A DNA stretch of 6,285 nucleotides from Burkholderiales bacterium (GTDB taxonomy: Bacteria; Pseudomonadota; Gammaproteobacteria; Burkholderiales; Burkholderiaceae_F): NCBI GenBank assembly GCA_021205255.1, contig JAJPXW010000377.1:1-6285 (forward strand), read 5' to 3'. Position numbers and translations under genes: made by a program. The notes beneath the pieces were generated by a model, which worked only from the letters and a program-made list of their open reading frames with translations, ran no database searches and was not told where the DNA came from. Shown here piece by piece: positions 1-6,285 of this stretch (its first letter is position 1; the number at the start of each line of letters is the position of its first letter).

Positions 1-260
1 TTCACAATTGGAGCAGCTTCAGAAAAGAATGGAGAAAGTCCAGGGGAAATGGCGCCGAGTTGTTCGTCTTGCAGAACGATATCTTTGAGGTTGCCACCGA
101 CAAATTCGGCTTCTGGCATTTCCGCACGCAATTTCGCTAGCGCTGGAGGATCGGCACGCGTATCGATAACCTTAACTTTCCATCCGTGGGAGTGAAGGAA
201 TTTCGCTGCCGCAAGTCCCGAGGCGCCTAGACCAATTACTAACGCTTTTTTCTCTGCCAT
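1..260 (-). CDS. murD: MurD, UDP-N-acetylmuramoyl-L-alanine--D-glutamate ligase (N-terminal 86 residues, cut by window edge)
   Basis: Cytoplasmic ATP-dependent ligase that adds D-glutamate to UDP-MurNAc-L-Ala, the second Mur ligase step of peptidoglycan precursor synthesis. Only the N-terminal, UDP-substrate-binding domain is present. It begins MAEKKALVIGLGASGLAAAK, a Rossmann-like glycine-rich loop at residues 8-17. VIDTR follows at 31-35, matching the MDTR region of E. coli MurD, and ISPGLSP at 71-77 matches the ASPG segment that contacts the UDP moiety. The ATP-binding and C-terminal domains lie beyond base 1, so the frame is open at the edge. The start is the ATG at 258-260, six bases after the mraY stop; a weak AAGG (270-273) sits nine bases upstream. 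The position after mraY is the standard dcw order. The family call is firm; completeness downstream cannot be judged. Confidence 0.95.
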   Translation of the reverse strand, partial: MAEKKALVIGLGASGLAAAKFLHSHGWKVKVIDTRADPPALAKLRAEMPEAEFVGGNLKDIVLQDEQLGAISPGLSPFFSEAAPIV

Positions 261-266
261 TTCCAA

Positions 267-1430
267 CTACCTTATCTTTAAACTTGACAATCCAACTAGC
301 ACAAGTACTATTGTGATAATCCAGAAGCGAACGACGACCTGGTTTTCGCCCCACCCCTTCAATTCGAAGTGGTGATGTAGCGGAGCCATCAGGAATATTC
401 GTTTGCCGTGGGTTAGCTTGAAATAACCGACTTGTAAAATGACGGACACCGTCTCTGCCACGAAGATGCCTCCCATAATGAAGAGGACTAATTCCTGGCG
501 AGAAATGATGGCCATTGTTCCTAGCGCTCCTCCCAAAGCTAATGCCCCCACGTCGCCCATGAAGACATCAGCGGGATGAGCGTTAAACCATAAAAAGGCA
601 AGACCAGCGCCAATTAATGCCGATCCGACCACAACGACTTCCCCGGCACCTGGCACATAGGGAAGAAGTAAATATTCCGCATAGTCGGCGCGTCCAACGG
701 CATAGGCGAAGACGCCTAATGCCACTCCCACTAGGGCGCTAGGAAGAATGGCTAAACCGTCAAGTCCGTCAGTCAAATTCACTGCATTGCTGGTGCCGAC
801 AATTACGAAGTAACTGAGAATAATGAAACCCCAAATTCCAAGAGGCACTGAAGCATCTTTGAAGAATGGTATGAGCAAGTCGCTCCTGGAGGGTAATGGA
901 ACTGAGGTGAATCCACTGGAGATCCATTCTCCGACAAGTTTCCAAATATCTCCGGAATTCGGGGCGGCCACTGCAAAGGCCAAATAAACAGCTGCGACAA
1001 TTCCAATAATGGACTGCCACATATACTTTTCACGTGACGACATACCGTTGGGATCGTGGTGAACCACTTTGCGATAGTCGTCAGTCCAACCAACCGCGCC
1101 AAGGCTGAGCGTCACAAAAAGGACGATCCAGACAAAGCGGTTAGTTAGATCCATCCACAGGAGGGTTGAAATTCCTACGGCAATCAAAATGATGATGCCG
1201 CCCATCGTTGGTGTCCCATCCTTTTGCAAGTGAGATTTCGGACCATCCGAACGGACAGCCTGACCCACTTTCAGGATACGAAGCTCATGAATAGTTTCAG
1301 GACCGATGGCCAGCCCAATAAAGAAGGCTGTCAATGCGGCCAAAACGGCACGCATCGTTAAGTAGTTAAAGACCCTTAACCACTCTATATCAAAGGTGCT
1401 TGAGATCCACTGTATTAAAGCGAGCAGCAT
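267..1430 (-). CDS. mraY: MraY, phospho-N-acetylmuramoyl-pentapeptide transferase
   Basis: Integral inner-membrane enzyme that transfers phospho-MurNAc-pentapeptide from UDP to undecaprenyl phosphate, giving lipid I. It has 387 residues and many hydrophobic segments, consistent with the ten-helix polyprenyl-phosphate transferase fold. Visible signatures are DGPKSHLQKDGTPTMGG (62-78), the paired aspartates in GWTDDYRK (D117, D118), NAVNLTDGLDG (215-225), the HPADVFMGDVG loop (285-295, catalytic/Mg-binding region) and MAPLHHHFE (348-356) with the triple histidine. It is about 27 residues longer than E. coli MraY (360); the extra length appears to lie mainly in the 155-195 region (NSGDIWKL...PFFKD). 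I recall about 389 residues as usual for betaproteobacteria. The start ATG lies six bases after the murF stop; AGGAGG (1442-1447) stands 11 bases upstream, inside the murF 3' end. All key motifs are intact. Confidence 0.97.
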   Translation of the reverse strand: MLLALIQWISSTFDIEWLRVFNYLTMRAVLAALTAFFIGLAIGPETIHELRILKVGQAVRSDGPKSHLQKDGTPTMGGIIILIAVGISTLLWMDLTNRFVWIVLFVTLSLGAVGWTDDYRKVVHHDPNGMSSREKYMWQSIIGIVAAVYLAFAVAAPNSGDIWKLVGEWISSGFTSVPLPSRSDLLIPFFKDASVPLGIWGFIILSYFVIVGTSNAVNLTDGLDGLAILPSALVGVALGVFAYAVGRADYAEYLLLPYVPGAGEVVVVGSALIGAGLAFLWFNAHPADVFMGDVGALALGGALGTMAIISRQELVLFIMGGIFVAETVSVILQVGYFKLTHGKRIFLMAPLHHHFELKGWGENQVVVRFWIITIVLVLVGLSSLKIR

Positions 1431-1436
1431 TTATTG

Positions 1437-2789
1437 TTATTCCTCCTGGGCTACTGCATCGATGATTAAATGAAGGCCTGAGGAATTCGATGCCTTAATC
1501 AGAACCGCATGCGGTTTTGCTCTCAGCATCGAGATGAGCTCCTTGGCCATTTCTTCTTTATTGTTAAAGTGACGTGCGCCTTCGCCGAAGCTGTTTGCCG
1601 CTTCTTGCATCATGACGCCAGTGCACAACATTGTTTCTATTCCTTTATCCTTAGCCGCTTTACCGATTTCGGCATGCAGAGCTGGACTCTGGCTACCAAG
1701 CTCAGCCATGTCGCCAAGTACGCAAATCTTTGGAAGTTCGTAGCCGGCCAACATCTCTAAGGCAGCTAGCATTGAATCCGGATTAGCGTTATAGCTATCA
1801 TCAACAAGGATCGAACCGCTCTTTAACTTGATGACCTTGCTTCTATGGGCCACAGCTTCGAACTTTTCTAGTCCAGCTTTTATTAATTTCGGTTCAATCC
1901 CTAGCGCGTAGGCGCAAGCGGCGGCATTAACTGCGTTATTAGTGTTATGGATACCAGGTATCGTCAACGTAATTTCAAGTCTTCCGTCCGGCAACCTAAG
2001 TTCGAAGGTTTCTCCTCTGATGTTGTCTGCGTAGACATCGCTATCGGGTGTACCGAAACCAATAATCTTTCTATTACCAGCTTGTTCGTACCAAATCTGA
2101 TGTAATGGGTCTAGATCATTAATAACGGCAATGCCAGATTCCGGCAATTGCACAAAGACTTCGCCATTTTCTTTTGCTGTTTCTTCTAGCGAAACCAAGA
2201 ATTCCTGATGGTCTCGCATGGCATTAGTCACTGTGCCGATAGTTGGAGCAATGGCCTTGACGATATCTTTCATTTCGCCAGGATGATTCATACCAGCTTC
2301 CAGTACTGCAACTTTCTGGCTAAGACGCATTTTCCAAATCATTAATGCTGCGCCCATATCGTTATTTAAATTGCCTTCAGTACCTAACCACTGTCCATCC
2401 TCGTAAGCGTGCTTAAGAATGGAAATAATCATTTGAGTCGTGGTGGTCTTTCCATTGCTGCCGGCAACGGCAAGTACTGGCATGTCAAAGCGTTGACGCC
2501 AATAAGTAGCCGATTGAAGAAGAGCTTTGCGGGTATCAGGAACTAATATCTGTGGGATTGGGCAACCCACCCAATGACTCACTACAGCCGCTACTGCTCC
2601 TTTCTTAACAGCAGCTTCAACAAATTCATGACCATCGCGTGCCGCTTTAATTGCAAAGAAAAGCGCACCTGGCATTACTTTTCTTGAGTCGATTTCGACA
2701 GAAGAAAACGCAATATCAGGAGCTCCTCCGAACTTTGCTCCGAGTACTTCAGCCAATTCGGCAACCGTCATTAAATTTTCCTTGTTCAT
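1437..2789 (-). CDS. murF: MurF, UDP-N-acetylmuramoyl-tripeptide--D-alanyl-D-alanine ligase
   Basis: Cytoplasmic ATP-dependent ligase that joins D-Ala-D-Ala to UDP-MurNAc-tripeptide to complete the pentapeptide. From the chosen start it has 450 residues, close to E. coli MurF (452). The N-terminal UDP-binding domain contains VEIDSRKVMPGALFFA (31-46). The central ATPase domain has the P-loop GSNGKTTT (110-117), EGNLNNDMG (138-146), EAGMNHPGEM (164-173), NAMRDHQEF (189-197) and NTNNAVNAA (282-290). The C-terminal domain has HRSK (315-318), DDSYNANPDSM (330-340) and LGDMAELG (358-365). The ATG at 2787-2789 is preferred over an in-frame ATG 15 bases upstream because GGAGG lies six bases before it and its ATG overlaps the murE stop as ATGA. 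Oddity: the usual KGSR-type motif near the C terminus reads KASN (432-435). Translational coupling to murE is inferred from the overlap. Confidence 0.96.
   Translation of the reverse strand: MNKENLMTVAELAEVLGAKFGGAPDIAFSSVEIDSRKVMPGALFFAIKAARDGHEFVEAAVKKGAVAAVVSHWVGCPIPQILVPDTRKALLQSATYWRQRFDMPVLAVAGSNGKTTTTQMIISILKHAYEDGQWLGTEGNLNNDMGAALMIWKMRLSQKVAVLEAGMNHPGEMKDIVKAIAPTIGTVTNAMRDHQEFLVSLEETAKENGEVFVQLPESGIAVINDLDPLHQIWYEQAGNRKIIGFGTPDSDVYADNIRGETFELRLPDGRLEITLTIPGIHNTNNAVNAAACAYALGIEPKLIKAGLEKFEAVAHRSKVIKLKSGSILVDDSYNANPDSMLAALEMLAGYELPKICVLGDMAELGSQSPALHAEIGKAAKDKGIETMLCTGVMMQEAANSFGEGARHFNNKEEMAKELISMLRAKPHAVLIKASNSSGLHLIIDAVAQEE
1442..1447 (-). promoter_or_regulatory. Ribosome binding site of mraY
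   Basis: AGGAGG on the minus strand, 11 bases before the mraY ATG at 1428-1430, a slightly long spacer. It lies in the final Gln-Glu-Glu codons of murF, just before the TAA. No other candidate is closer to the start. Confidence 0.7.
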
Positions 2790-4240
2790 GGATTGCCTCC
2801 GCATTCATTAAGAGCTTTTCTAGCTTCCTCTGCGTCTAAGAAGTGAGTCTTGACTCCATTAATTTCCTGGTAGTCTTCGTGGCCTTTGCCAGCAATCAAA
2901 ACGATGTCCTGTGGCTTCGCGTTATGGATCGCATAGCGAATAGCTTGCGCCCTATCTAAAATCTTGACGGCTTCCTTCGCACCTTCGGCAACTTCATCCA
3001 AGATAGTCTGTGGGTTTTCAGTTCTTGGATTGTCGCTAGTGAGCACAGGATGCTCTGATAATGCAGCCGCTTTCCCCATCAATGGACGCTTAGTCTTATC
3101 ACGGTCTCCACCGGCACCAATAACTACCCACATCTCAGCATTCCTTTGCTGCTTGAGATCAGCTAATCCATCCATCGCTTTAATGAGAGCGTCAGGTGTA
3201 TGTGAGTAATCAATTACTACGAGTGGCTTACCTGGCACTTCAACTTTTTCCATCCGGCCATTTGGAGACTTCAAAGTTGGAACTGCATTGCAGAGCTCTT
3301 CAAAACTTACGCCGGAAAGTAGGCAAGCGGCTACCGCACATAAGCAGTTTTCTACGTTAAATAATCCAACAAATTGAGCGGAAACTTTGCGAGCTTGATT
3401 CTTCCAATTCAATGTGAACTCAAGCGTGGAAGCGGTATGAACAATATCAGTTGCCTTTAAATCGGCATCTGACTTGACTGAACAGGTAATGAGGTTCAGT
3501 CCTCTTGCTTTAGCTCTGTCTCTAAAACGAAGCCCTGCTTCATGATCAATGTCTACAACGGCGTTTTCTAGACCAGGCCAGCTAAAAAGAATAGCCTTGG
3601 CTTCTTCATACTTTTGCATCGTGCCGTGGTAGTCGAGATGATCTTGCGAAAGATTCGTAAAGATAGCTGTCTTCAAATGGAGACCAGCCATACGACCTTG
3701 CACTAGTCCAATAGAACTTGCTTCCATTGCAAAGGCTTTGCAACCTTCTTTACGAAGATCGCTAAGGATGCCTTCTAATGAAAGAACATCAGGCGTAGTA
3801 AGCGGTGGAATATCAAGCTTTTCCCCCTTGAATGTGCATCCAATAGTGCCGATGACTGCACATGGAATTCCGGCCTTTGTTAAAAGCTGTCCAATCCAAT
3901 GAGTGACTGTGGTTTTGCCATTCGTTCCAGTCACGGCAATTCCAATCATGTTCTTGGATGGTTCTTCATAGTAAGCGCTTGCTATCTCAGCAAGTTTGCC
4001 ACGGAGATCTTCTACTACTAATACTGGAATGCCCGGATCAATTGTTGGCTGACTTTCTGCCACGATGCAAGAAGCACCGTTGCTGGCAGCCATCTGCATA
4101 AAGGTCGACCCATCAGCTTTACTTCCCTTTACTGCAAAGAAGACATCGCCTGGTTGTACTTGACGGCTATCCAAGCGCAACTTTGCTCCTACTGGCGCAT
4201 GCTGCTGGATAAATTGAAGGAGTGCCATGTTATTAGCCAT
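2786..4240 (-). CDS. murE: MurE, UDP-N-acetylmuramoyl-L-alanyl-D-glutamate--2,6-diaminopimelate ligase
   Basis: Cytoplasmic ATP-dependent ligase that adds the third stem-peptide residue to UDP-MurNAc-L-Ala-D-Glu. It has 484 residues (E. coli MurE 495). Domain 1 has LDSRQVQPGDVFFAVKG (23-39). The central ATPase domain has the P-loop GTNGKTT (105-111), LTTPD (147-151), EASSIGL (173-179), TNLSQDHLDYHGTM (195-208) and YEEAKAILF (211-219), whose K215 aligns with the carbamylated lysine. The C-terminal domain has GRM (328-330), DYSHTPDA (344-351), GAGGDRDKTKR (375-385), DNPR (403-406) and GKGHE (451-455). DNPR is the known signature of meso-DAP-specific MurE, as opposed to the lysine enzymes. The start ATG overlaps the ftsI end by eight bases and follows AAAGGAGG with an eight-base spacer. 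The Ile of SSIGL replaces the His of the more common SSHGL; I recall this as usual in betaproteobacteria. No frame damage is seen. Confidence 0.97.
   Translation of the reverse strand: MANNMALLQFIQQHAPVGAKLRLDSRQVQPGDVFFAVKGSKADGSTFMQMAASNGASCIVAESQPTIDPGIPVLVVEDLRGKLAEIASAYYEEPSKNMIGIAVTGTNGKTTVTHWIGQLLTKAGIPCAVIGTIGCTFKGEKLDIPPLTTPDVLSLEGILSDLRKEGCKAFAMEASSIGLVQGRMAGLHLKTAIFTNLSQDHLDYHGTMQKYEEAKAILFSWPGLENAVVDIDHEAGLRFRDRAKARGLNLITCSVKSDADLKATDIVHTASTLEFTLNWKNQARKVSAQFVGLFNVENCLCAVAACLLSGVSFEELCNAVPTLKSPNGRMEKVEVPGKPLVVIDYSHTPDALIKAMDGLADLKQQRNAEMWVVIGAGGDRDKTKRPLMGKAAALSEHPVLTSDNPRTENPQTILDEVAEGAKEAVKILDRAQAIRYAIHNAKPQDIVLIAGKGHEDYQEINGVKTHFLDAEEARKALNECGGNP
2796..2800 (-). promoter_or_regulatory. 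Ribosome binding site of murF (decides the start)
   Basis: GGAGG on the minus strand, six bases before the ATG at 2787-2789. It lies downstream of the alternative in-frame ATG at 2802-2804, so that longer start would place the site inside its own codons. This fixes the shorter 450-residue MurF. The site is also read as the Gly-Gly codons near the end of MurE. Confidence 0.85.
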
Positions 4241-6191
4241 TTTTACGGCCTCCTTTCACGTCTTTTTTGCCAATGATCAATCTCATGATTGGATCGTCGT
4301 CATCTTCAATCGACTTAATGCTTTCTTTCTTCTTAGGCTTAGCTTCTGTCTTAGCAGGAGCGTCATGTTTTTGAGTGCTTACATCCGAAGTCTTGGTTGC
4401 CTTTGCGTTAGCACCCTGTTTAGATTTGTTATCTGCAAACTTCAGACTTCCTGGCGGCAATGGCTTATCGGGATTCACTGCTAAGTAGCTCAGAGTTCCG
4501 GATGCGATATTGGCAAAGAGTGGACCAGCTGCGGTAGCACCAAAGTGCTTACCGATCATCGGTTCGTCAATCATCACGCCAACTATGATCCGAGGCGACT
4601 GGGCTGGAGCAAATCCAGTAAAACTAGAGACGTACTTATGGACGTATTGACCTTTTTCTACCTTATAGGCCGTACCTGTCTTGCCGGCTACGCTAAATCC
4701 TTCAATAGCTGCTTTTGTTCCCGTACCACCCTTTTCGACAACGCTTGCCAACATGGTCTTCATTTGGCTAGCTGTCTTTTCTGTAAAGACAGGAATGGAC
4801 TCTATTGGGTCTCTATCCTTATAGATGGATAGCGGGATTAAGTCGCCATTACGCGCTATAGCCGTATAGGCTTGGACTAGTTGCAACAAGGAAACCGTAA
4901 CGCCATGGCCATAAGACATCGTGGCCTGTTCAATAGGTCTCCAGGACTTTGCGGGTCTTAAGCGACCAGCCACTGCCCCTGGAAAACCGACTTGCGGCGA
5001 GCGACCAAAGCCAAGTTTGTTGTAGTAGCTCCACATAGTCTGCGGAGACATTAACAATGCGATCTTGGAAGTGCCGATATTGCTGGACTGCTTAATAATG
5101 CCAGACACCGTAAGTTCTTTACTGTAGTGGGAGTCGCCTATCGACATCCTGCCAAACTGCAGACTCTTGCCAATCTGGAAAACGGTATTCGGAGTAACTT
5201 TCTTTTCGTTAAGGCCAGCTGACACTGAGAATGGCTTCATAGTCGAACCTGGCTCATACGTGTCAGTTATCGCACGATTTCTAACTCCGGCGCGATTGAA
5301 CTTCTGCCTGTCGTTTGGATCAAAACTTGGATAGTTGGCCAAAGCCAGAATATCGCCTGTACGAGGATCGGCAACAACCACAGCCCCAGCTTTCGCACCA
5401 AGGAAGTGGACTTGCTTTTCAAGTAATGAGTAAGCAAGGTATTGGATGCGTGAATCTATCGTTAACCAAATATCTTCGCCGTTCTGCGGTTCTTTAATCC
5501 AAGCGTCTTGAATAATTCTTCCAAGGCGGTCTTTCAGAACACGGCGGGAACCAGTCTTACCGGCAAGTCTTTTTTCTTCGGAAAGTTCCATGCCTTCCAT
5601 GCCGTTACCATCTATACCGGTAAGACCGACAATCTGCGCCATACTGGTGCCATTTGGATACTGGCGAATATATTCGCGGGTCCAATGCACACCGGCAATC
5701 TTTTGATCCAGGATTTCATTAGCCAAGTCATTTGGCACTTGTCTTTTTAGATAGACAAAGGTTTTTTCTGAACTGAACTTCTCCTTGAGATCTTTAAGGG
5801 GCATCTGCAGTTTCTTGGACAGATACTTAAGTTGTTCGTCTGTAGGGCTGGCGTCCTGTGGGATTAACCAAAGAGCTTTAGCTGGAACGCTAGTAGCAAG
5901 GATGGCACCGTTGCGGTCAAGAATCTTGCCGCGCATGGCTGGTACGTCAAGAGTACGCTGGAAGCGCATTTCACCTTGCTTCTTTAAGAAATCCGTATCG
6001 AAGCCAAGCTGTAAGTAGGCCAGTCTTCCGAAAAGCGCTAAGAAAGCGATAAATAGGATGAAGAACAGGAAATTACTGCGCAATGCGGGGATCTTGTCCG
6101 AGAGCATATCTTGGACAGTATCGTTCTTACCTCTTCTCTCCTCAGCTGGCGAGATGAGGAAGCCAAACAACATGCGCAAAAGCCTCATCAT
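4233..6191 (-). CDS. ftsI: FtsI (PBP3), septal peptidoglycan D,D-transpeptidase
   Basis: Class B penicillin-binding protein that cross-links peptidoglycan at the division septum, working with FtsW. A short cytoplasmic N terminus is followed by one membrane anchor (about residues 40-61, FLFFILFIAFLALFGRLAYL), and the rest is periplasmic. The PBP dimerisation/pedestal region has RGKILDRNG (87-95), EYIRQYPNG (173-181) and GSRRVLKDRLGR (214-225). The transpeptidase domain has all three active-site motifs: STMK (nucleophile S316, K319), SSN (369-371) and KTG (504-506). At 652 residues it exceeds E. coli FtsI (588). The excess is mainly a charged low-complexity tail from about 585 to the end, with an EDDDD run (629-633). 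The start chosen is the first of tandem ATGATG codons. It overlaps the upstream stop as ATGA and has AAGG seven bases upstream; the second ATG would cost one residue. SD-rich sequence near its 3' end serves murE. Confidence 0.97.
   Translation of the reverse strand: MMRLLRMLFGFLISPAEERRGKNDTVQDMLSDKIPALRSNFLFFILFIAFLALFGRLAYLQLGFDTDFLKKQGEMRFQRTLDVPAMRGKILDRNGAILATSVPAKALWLIPQDASPTDEQLKYLSKKLQMPLKDLKEKFSSEKTFVYLKRQVPNDLANEILDQKIAGVHWTREYIRQYPNGTSMAQIVGLTGIDGNGMEGMELSEEKRLAGKTGSRRVLKDRLGRIIQDAWIKEPQNGEDIWLTIDSRIQYLAYSLLEKQVHFLGAKAGAVVVADPRTGDILALANYPSFDPNDRQKFNRAGVRNRAITDTYEPGSTMKPFSVSAGLNEKKVTPNTVFQIGKSLQFGRMSIGDSHYSKELTVSGIIKQSSNIGTSKIALLMSPQTMWSYYNKLGFGRSPQVGFPGAVAGRLRPAKSWRPIEQATMSYGHGVTVSLLQLVQAYTAIARNGDLIPLSIYKDRDPIESIPVFTEKTASQMKTMLASVVEKGGTGTKAAIEGFSVAGKTGTAYKVEKGQYVHKYVSSFTGFAPAQSPRIIVGVMIDEPMIGKHFGATAAGPLFANIASGTLSYLAVNPDKPLPPGSLKFADNKSKQGANAKATKTSDVSTQKHDAPAKTEAKPKKKESIKSIEDDDDPIMRLIIGKKDVKGGRKNG
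4249..4256 (-). promoter_or_regulatory. Ribosome binding site of murE
   Basis: AAAGGAGG on the minus strand, eight bases before the murE ATG at 4238-4240. It is a near-perfect match to the anti-Shine-Dalgarno sequence. It lies within the last codons of ftsI, where it encodes part of KGG. The internal ATG four codons downstream in murE has no comparable site, which supports the first ATG. Confidence 0.85.
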
Positions 6192-6285
6192 CTTGACACC
6201 TTCTTACGAGTGGATGTTGAGGTCGCAGTTGCTCTTGCAGTTGCTCTAGGAGCAGCTGTAGGTGTGGGAGATGCAGAAGCCACTA
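6188..6285 (-). CDS. ftsL: Presumed FtsL, C-terminal tail only (cut by window edge)
   Basis: An open frame enters from the right edge and ends at a TGA (6188-6190) that overlaps the ftsI ATG by four bases. The 31 complete residues read VASASPTPTAAPRATARATA then TSTSTRKKVSR, a Pro/Ala/Thr/Ser-rich stretch with a basic end. Nothing in the tail itself identifies a family. The call rests on position, because ftsL directly precedes ftsI in proteobacterial dcw clusters. FtsL is a small single-pass membrane protein of the FtsQLB complex that regulates septal synthesis by FtsW-FtsI. Its transmembrane segment and coiled coil would lie outside the window. The other two frames on this strand contain stops at or near the edge (TAG at 6283-6285, and TAG at 6247-6249). 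The tail would be periplasmic if this is FtsL. An additional small gene between ftsL and ftsI is less likely but not excluded. Confidence 0.72.
   Translation of the reverse strand, partial: VASASPTPTAAPRATARATATSTSTRKKVSR
6199..6202 (-). promoter_or_regulatory. Weak ribosome binding site of ftsI
   Basis: AAGG within GTAAGAAGGTG on the minus strand, seven bases before the first of two tandem ATG codons (6189-6191) and ten before the second (6186-6188). Spacing and the ATGA overlap with the upstream stop favour the first. The match is weaker than those of murE, murF and mraY, so ftsI may depend more on coupling to the upstream gene (inference). Confidence 0.5.
6224..6247 (-). repeat. Two-copy 12-base tandem repeat in the presumed ftsL tail
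   Basis: On the minus strand AGAGCAACTGCA is followed at once by AGAGCAACTGCG, 11 of 12 bases identical. In frame this gives Arg-Ala-Thr-Ala twice, within the Ala/Thr-rich C terminus. A unit of four codons can expand or contract without changing frame. Confidence 0.8.

Noticed and set aside
261..266. Possible promoter or terminator in the mraY/murD gap, and likewise at 1431-1436
   Set aside because: Six bases is too short for either, and no GC-rich hairpin followed by a T run was noticed around the junctions.
769..1102. Minus-strand alternative-frame open frames inside mraY (769-1020 and 803-1102), and 172-354 across mraY/murD
   Set aside because: They are out-of-frame readings of genes with intact conserved motifs; nothing suggests a real product or programmed frameshift.
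1509..1760. Plus-strand open frame of 83 codons opposite murF, with similar ones at 2651-2839, 2964-3209, 4227-4484, 4545-4832, 5315-5497, 5508-5750, 5785-6018 and 6058-6249
   Set aside because: Each lies opposite a well-supported minus-strand gene, has no recognisable family motif and reads like a chance reverse-strand translation.
2790..2804. Longer murF beginning at the ATG at 2802-2804 (adds MRRQS)
   Set aside because: The GGAGG site falls inside these extra codons and is ideally spaced for the ATG at 2787-2789, which also forms the ATGA overlap with murE.
4236..4439. Frameshift as the cause of the unusual FtsI C terminus
   Set aside because: The frame runs without a break into the murE ribosome binding site and stops with the usual short overlap, so the tail looks like a genuine in-frame extension.
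1..6285. Novel system, mobile element, CRISPR array, RNA gene or phage sequence
   Set aside because: The window is filled end to end by core peptidoglycan and division genes in canonical order. No spacer is long enough for an extra element, and no array or inverted-repeat structure was seen.

Overview
The window is a tightly packed piece of the division and cell wall (dcw) gene cluster of a Gram-negative bacterium. All genes are read on the minus strand. In transcription order (right to left) they are: the 3' end of ftsL (by position), ftsI (division transpeptidase PBP3), murE, murF, mraY, and the 5' end of murD. This is the classical proteobacterial order. The window has no stretch of 300 bases without a gene. 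The largest spacers are 6 bases (murF/mraY and mraY/murD), and the other three junctions overlap by 4 or 8 bases.

Organism: several features point to a betaproteobacterium, probably order Burkholderiales. MraY is long (387 residues) and has the DDYRKVV...DPNGMSSREKY...WQS stretch. MurE carries EASSIGL where many families have SSHGL. MurF has NAMRDHQEF and MNHPGEM. FtsI has MEL...KTGSRRVLKDRLGRI. I recall these variants from that group but could not run a search. G+C counted on three 60-base lines is about 45-48%, low for the order, so a lower-GC lineage such as Sutterellaceae or Polynucleobacter-like bacteria is possible; this is a guess. The DNPR motif in MurE indicates meso-diaminopimelate peptidoglycan.

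How the genes work together: MurD, MurE and MurF successively add D-Glu, meso-DAP and D-Ala-D-Ala to UDP-MurNAc-L-Ala in the cytoplasm. MraY moves the finished phospho-MurNAc-pentapeptide onto undecaprenyl phosphate in the inner membrane. FtsI cross-links the resulting peptidoglycan at the septum, and FtsL belongs to the FtsQLB complex that activates FtsW-FtsI. Shine-Dalgarno sequences lie inside the 3' ends of upstream genes, which suggests one polycistronic message with translational coupling. I see no promoter or terminator within the window.

I found no undescribed system. Points worth a second look are modest: a charged low-complexity C-terminal extension on FtsI, an Ala/Thr-rich tail with a 12-base tandem repeat on the presumed FtsL, a degenerate KGSR-type motif in MurF (KASN), and C-terminal Gly-Gly residues of FtsI and MurE that are encoded by the next gene's ribosome binding site.
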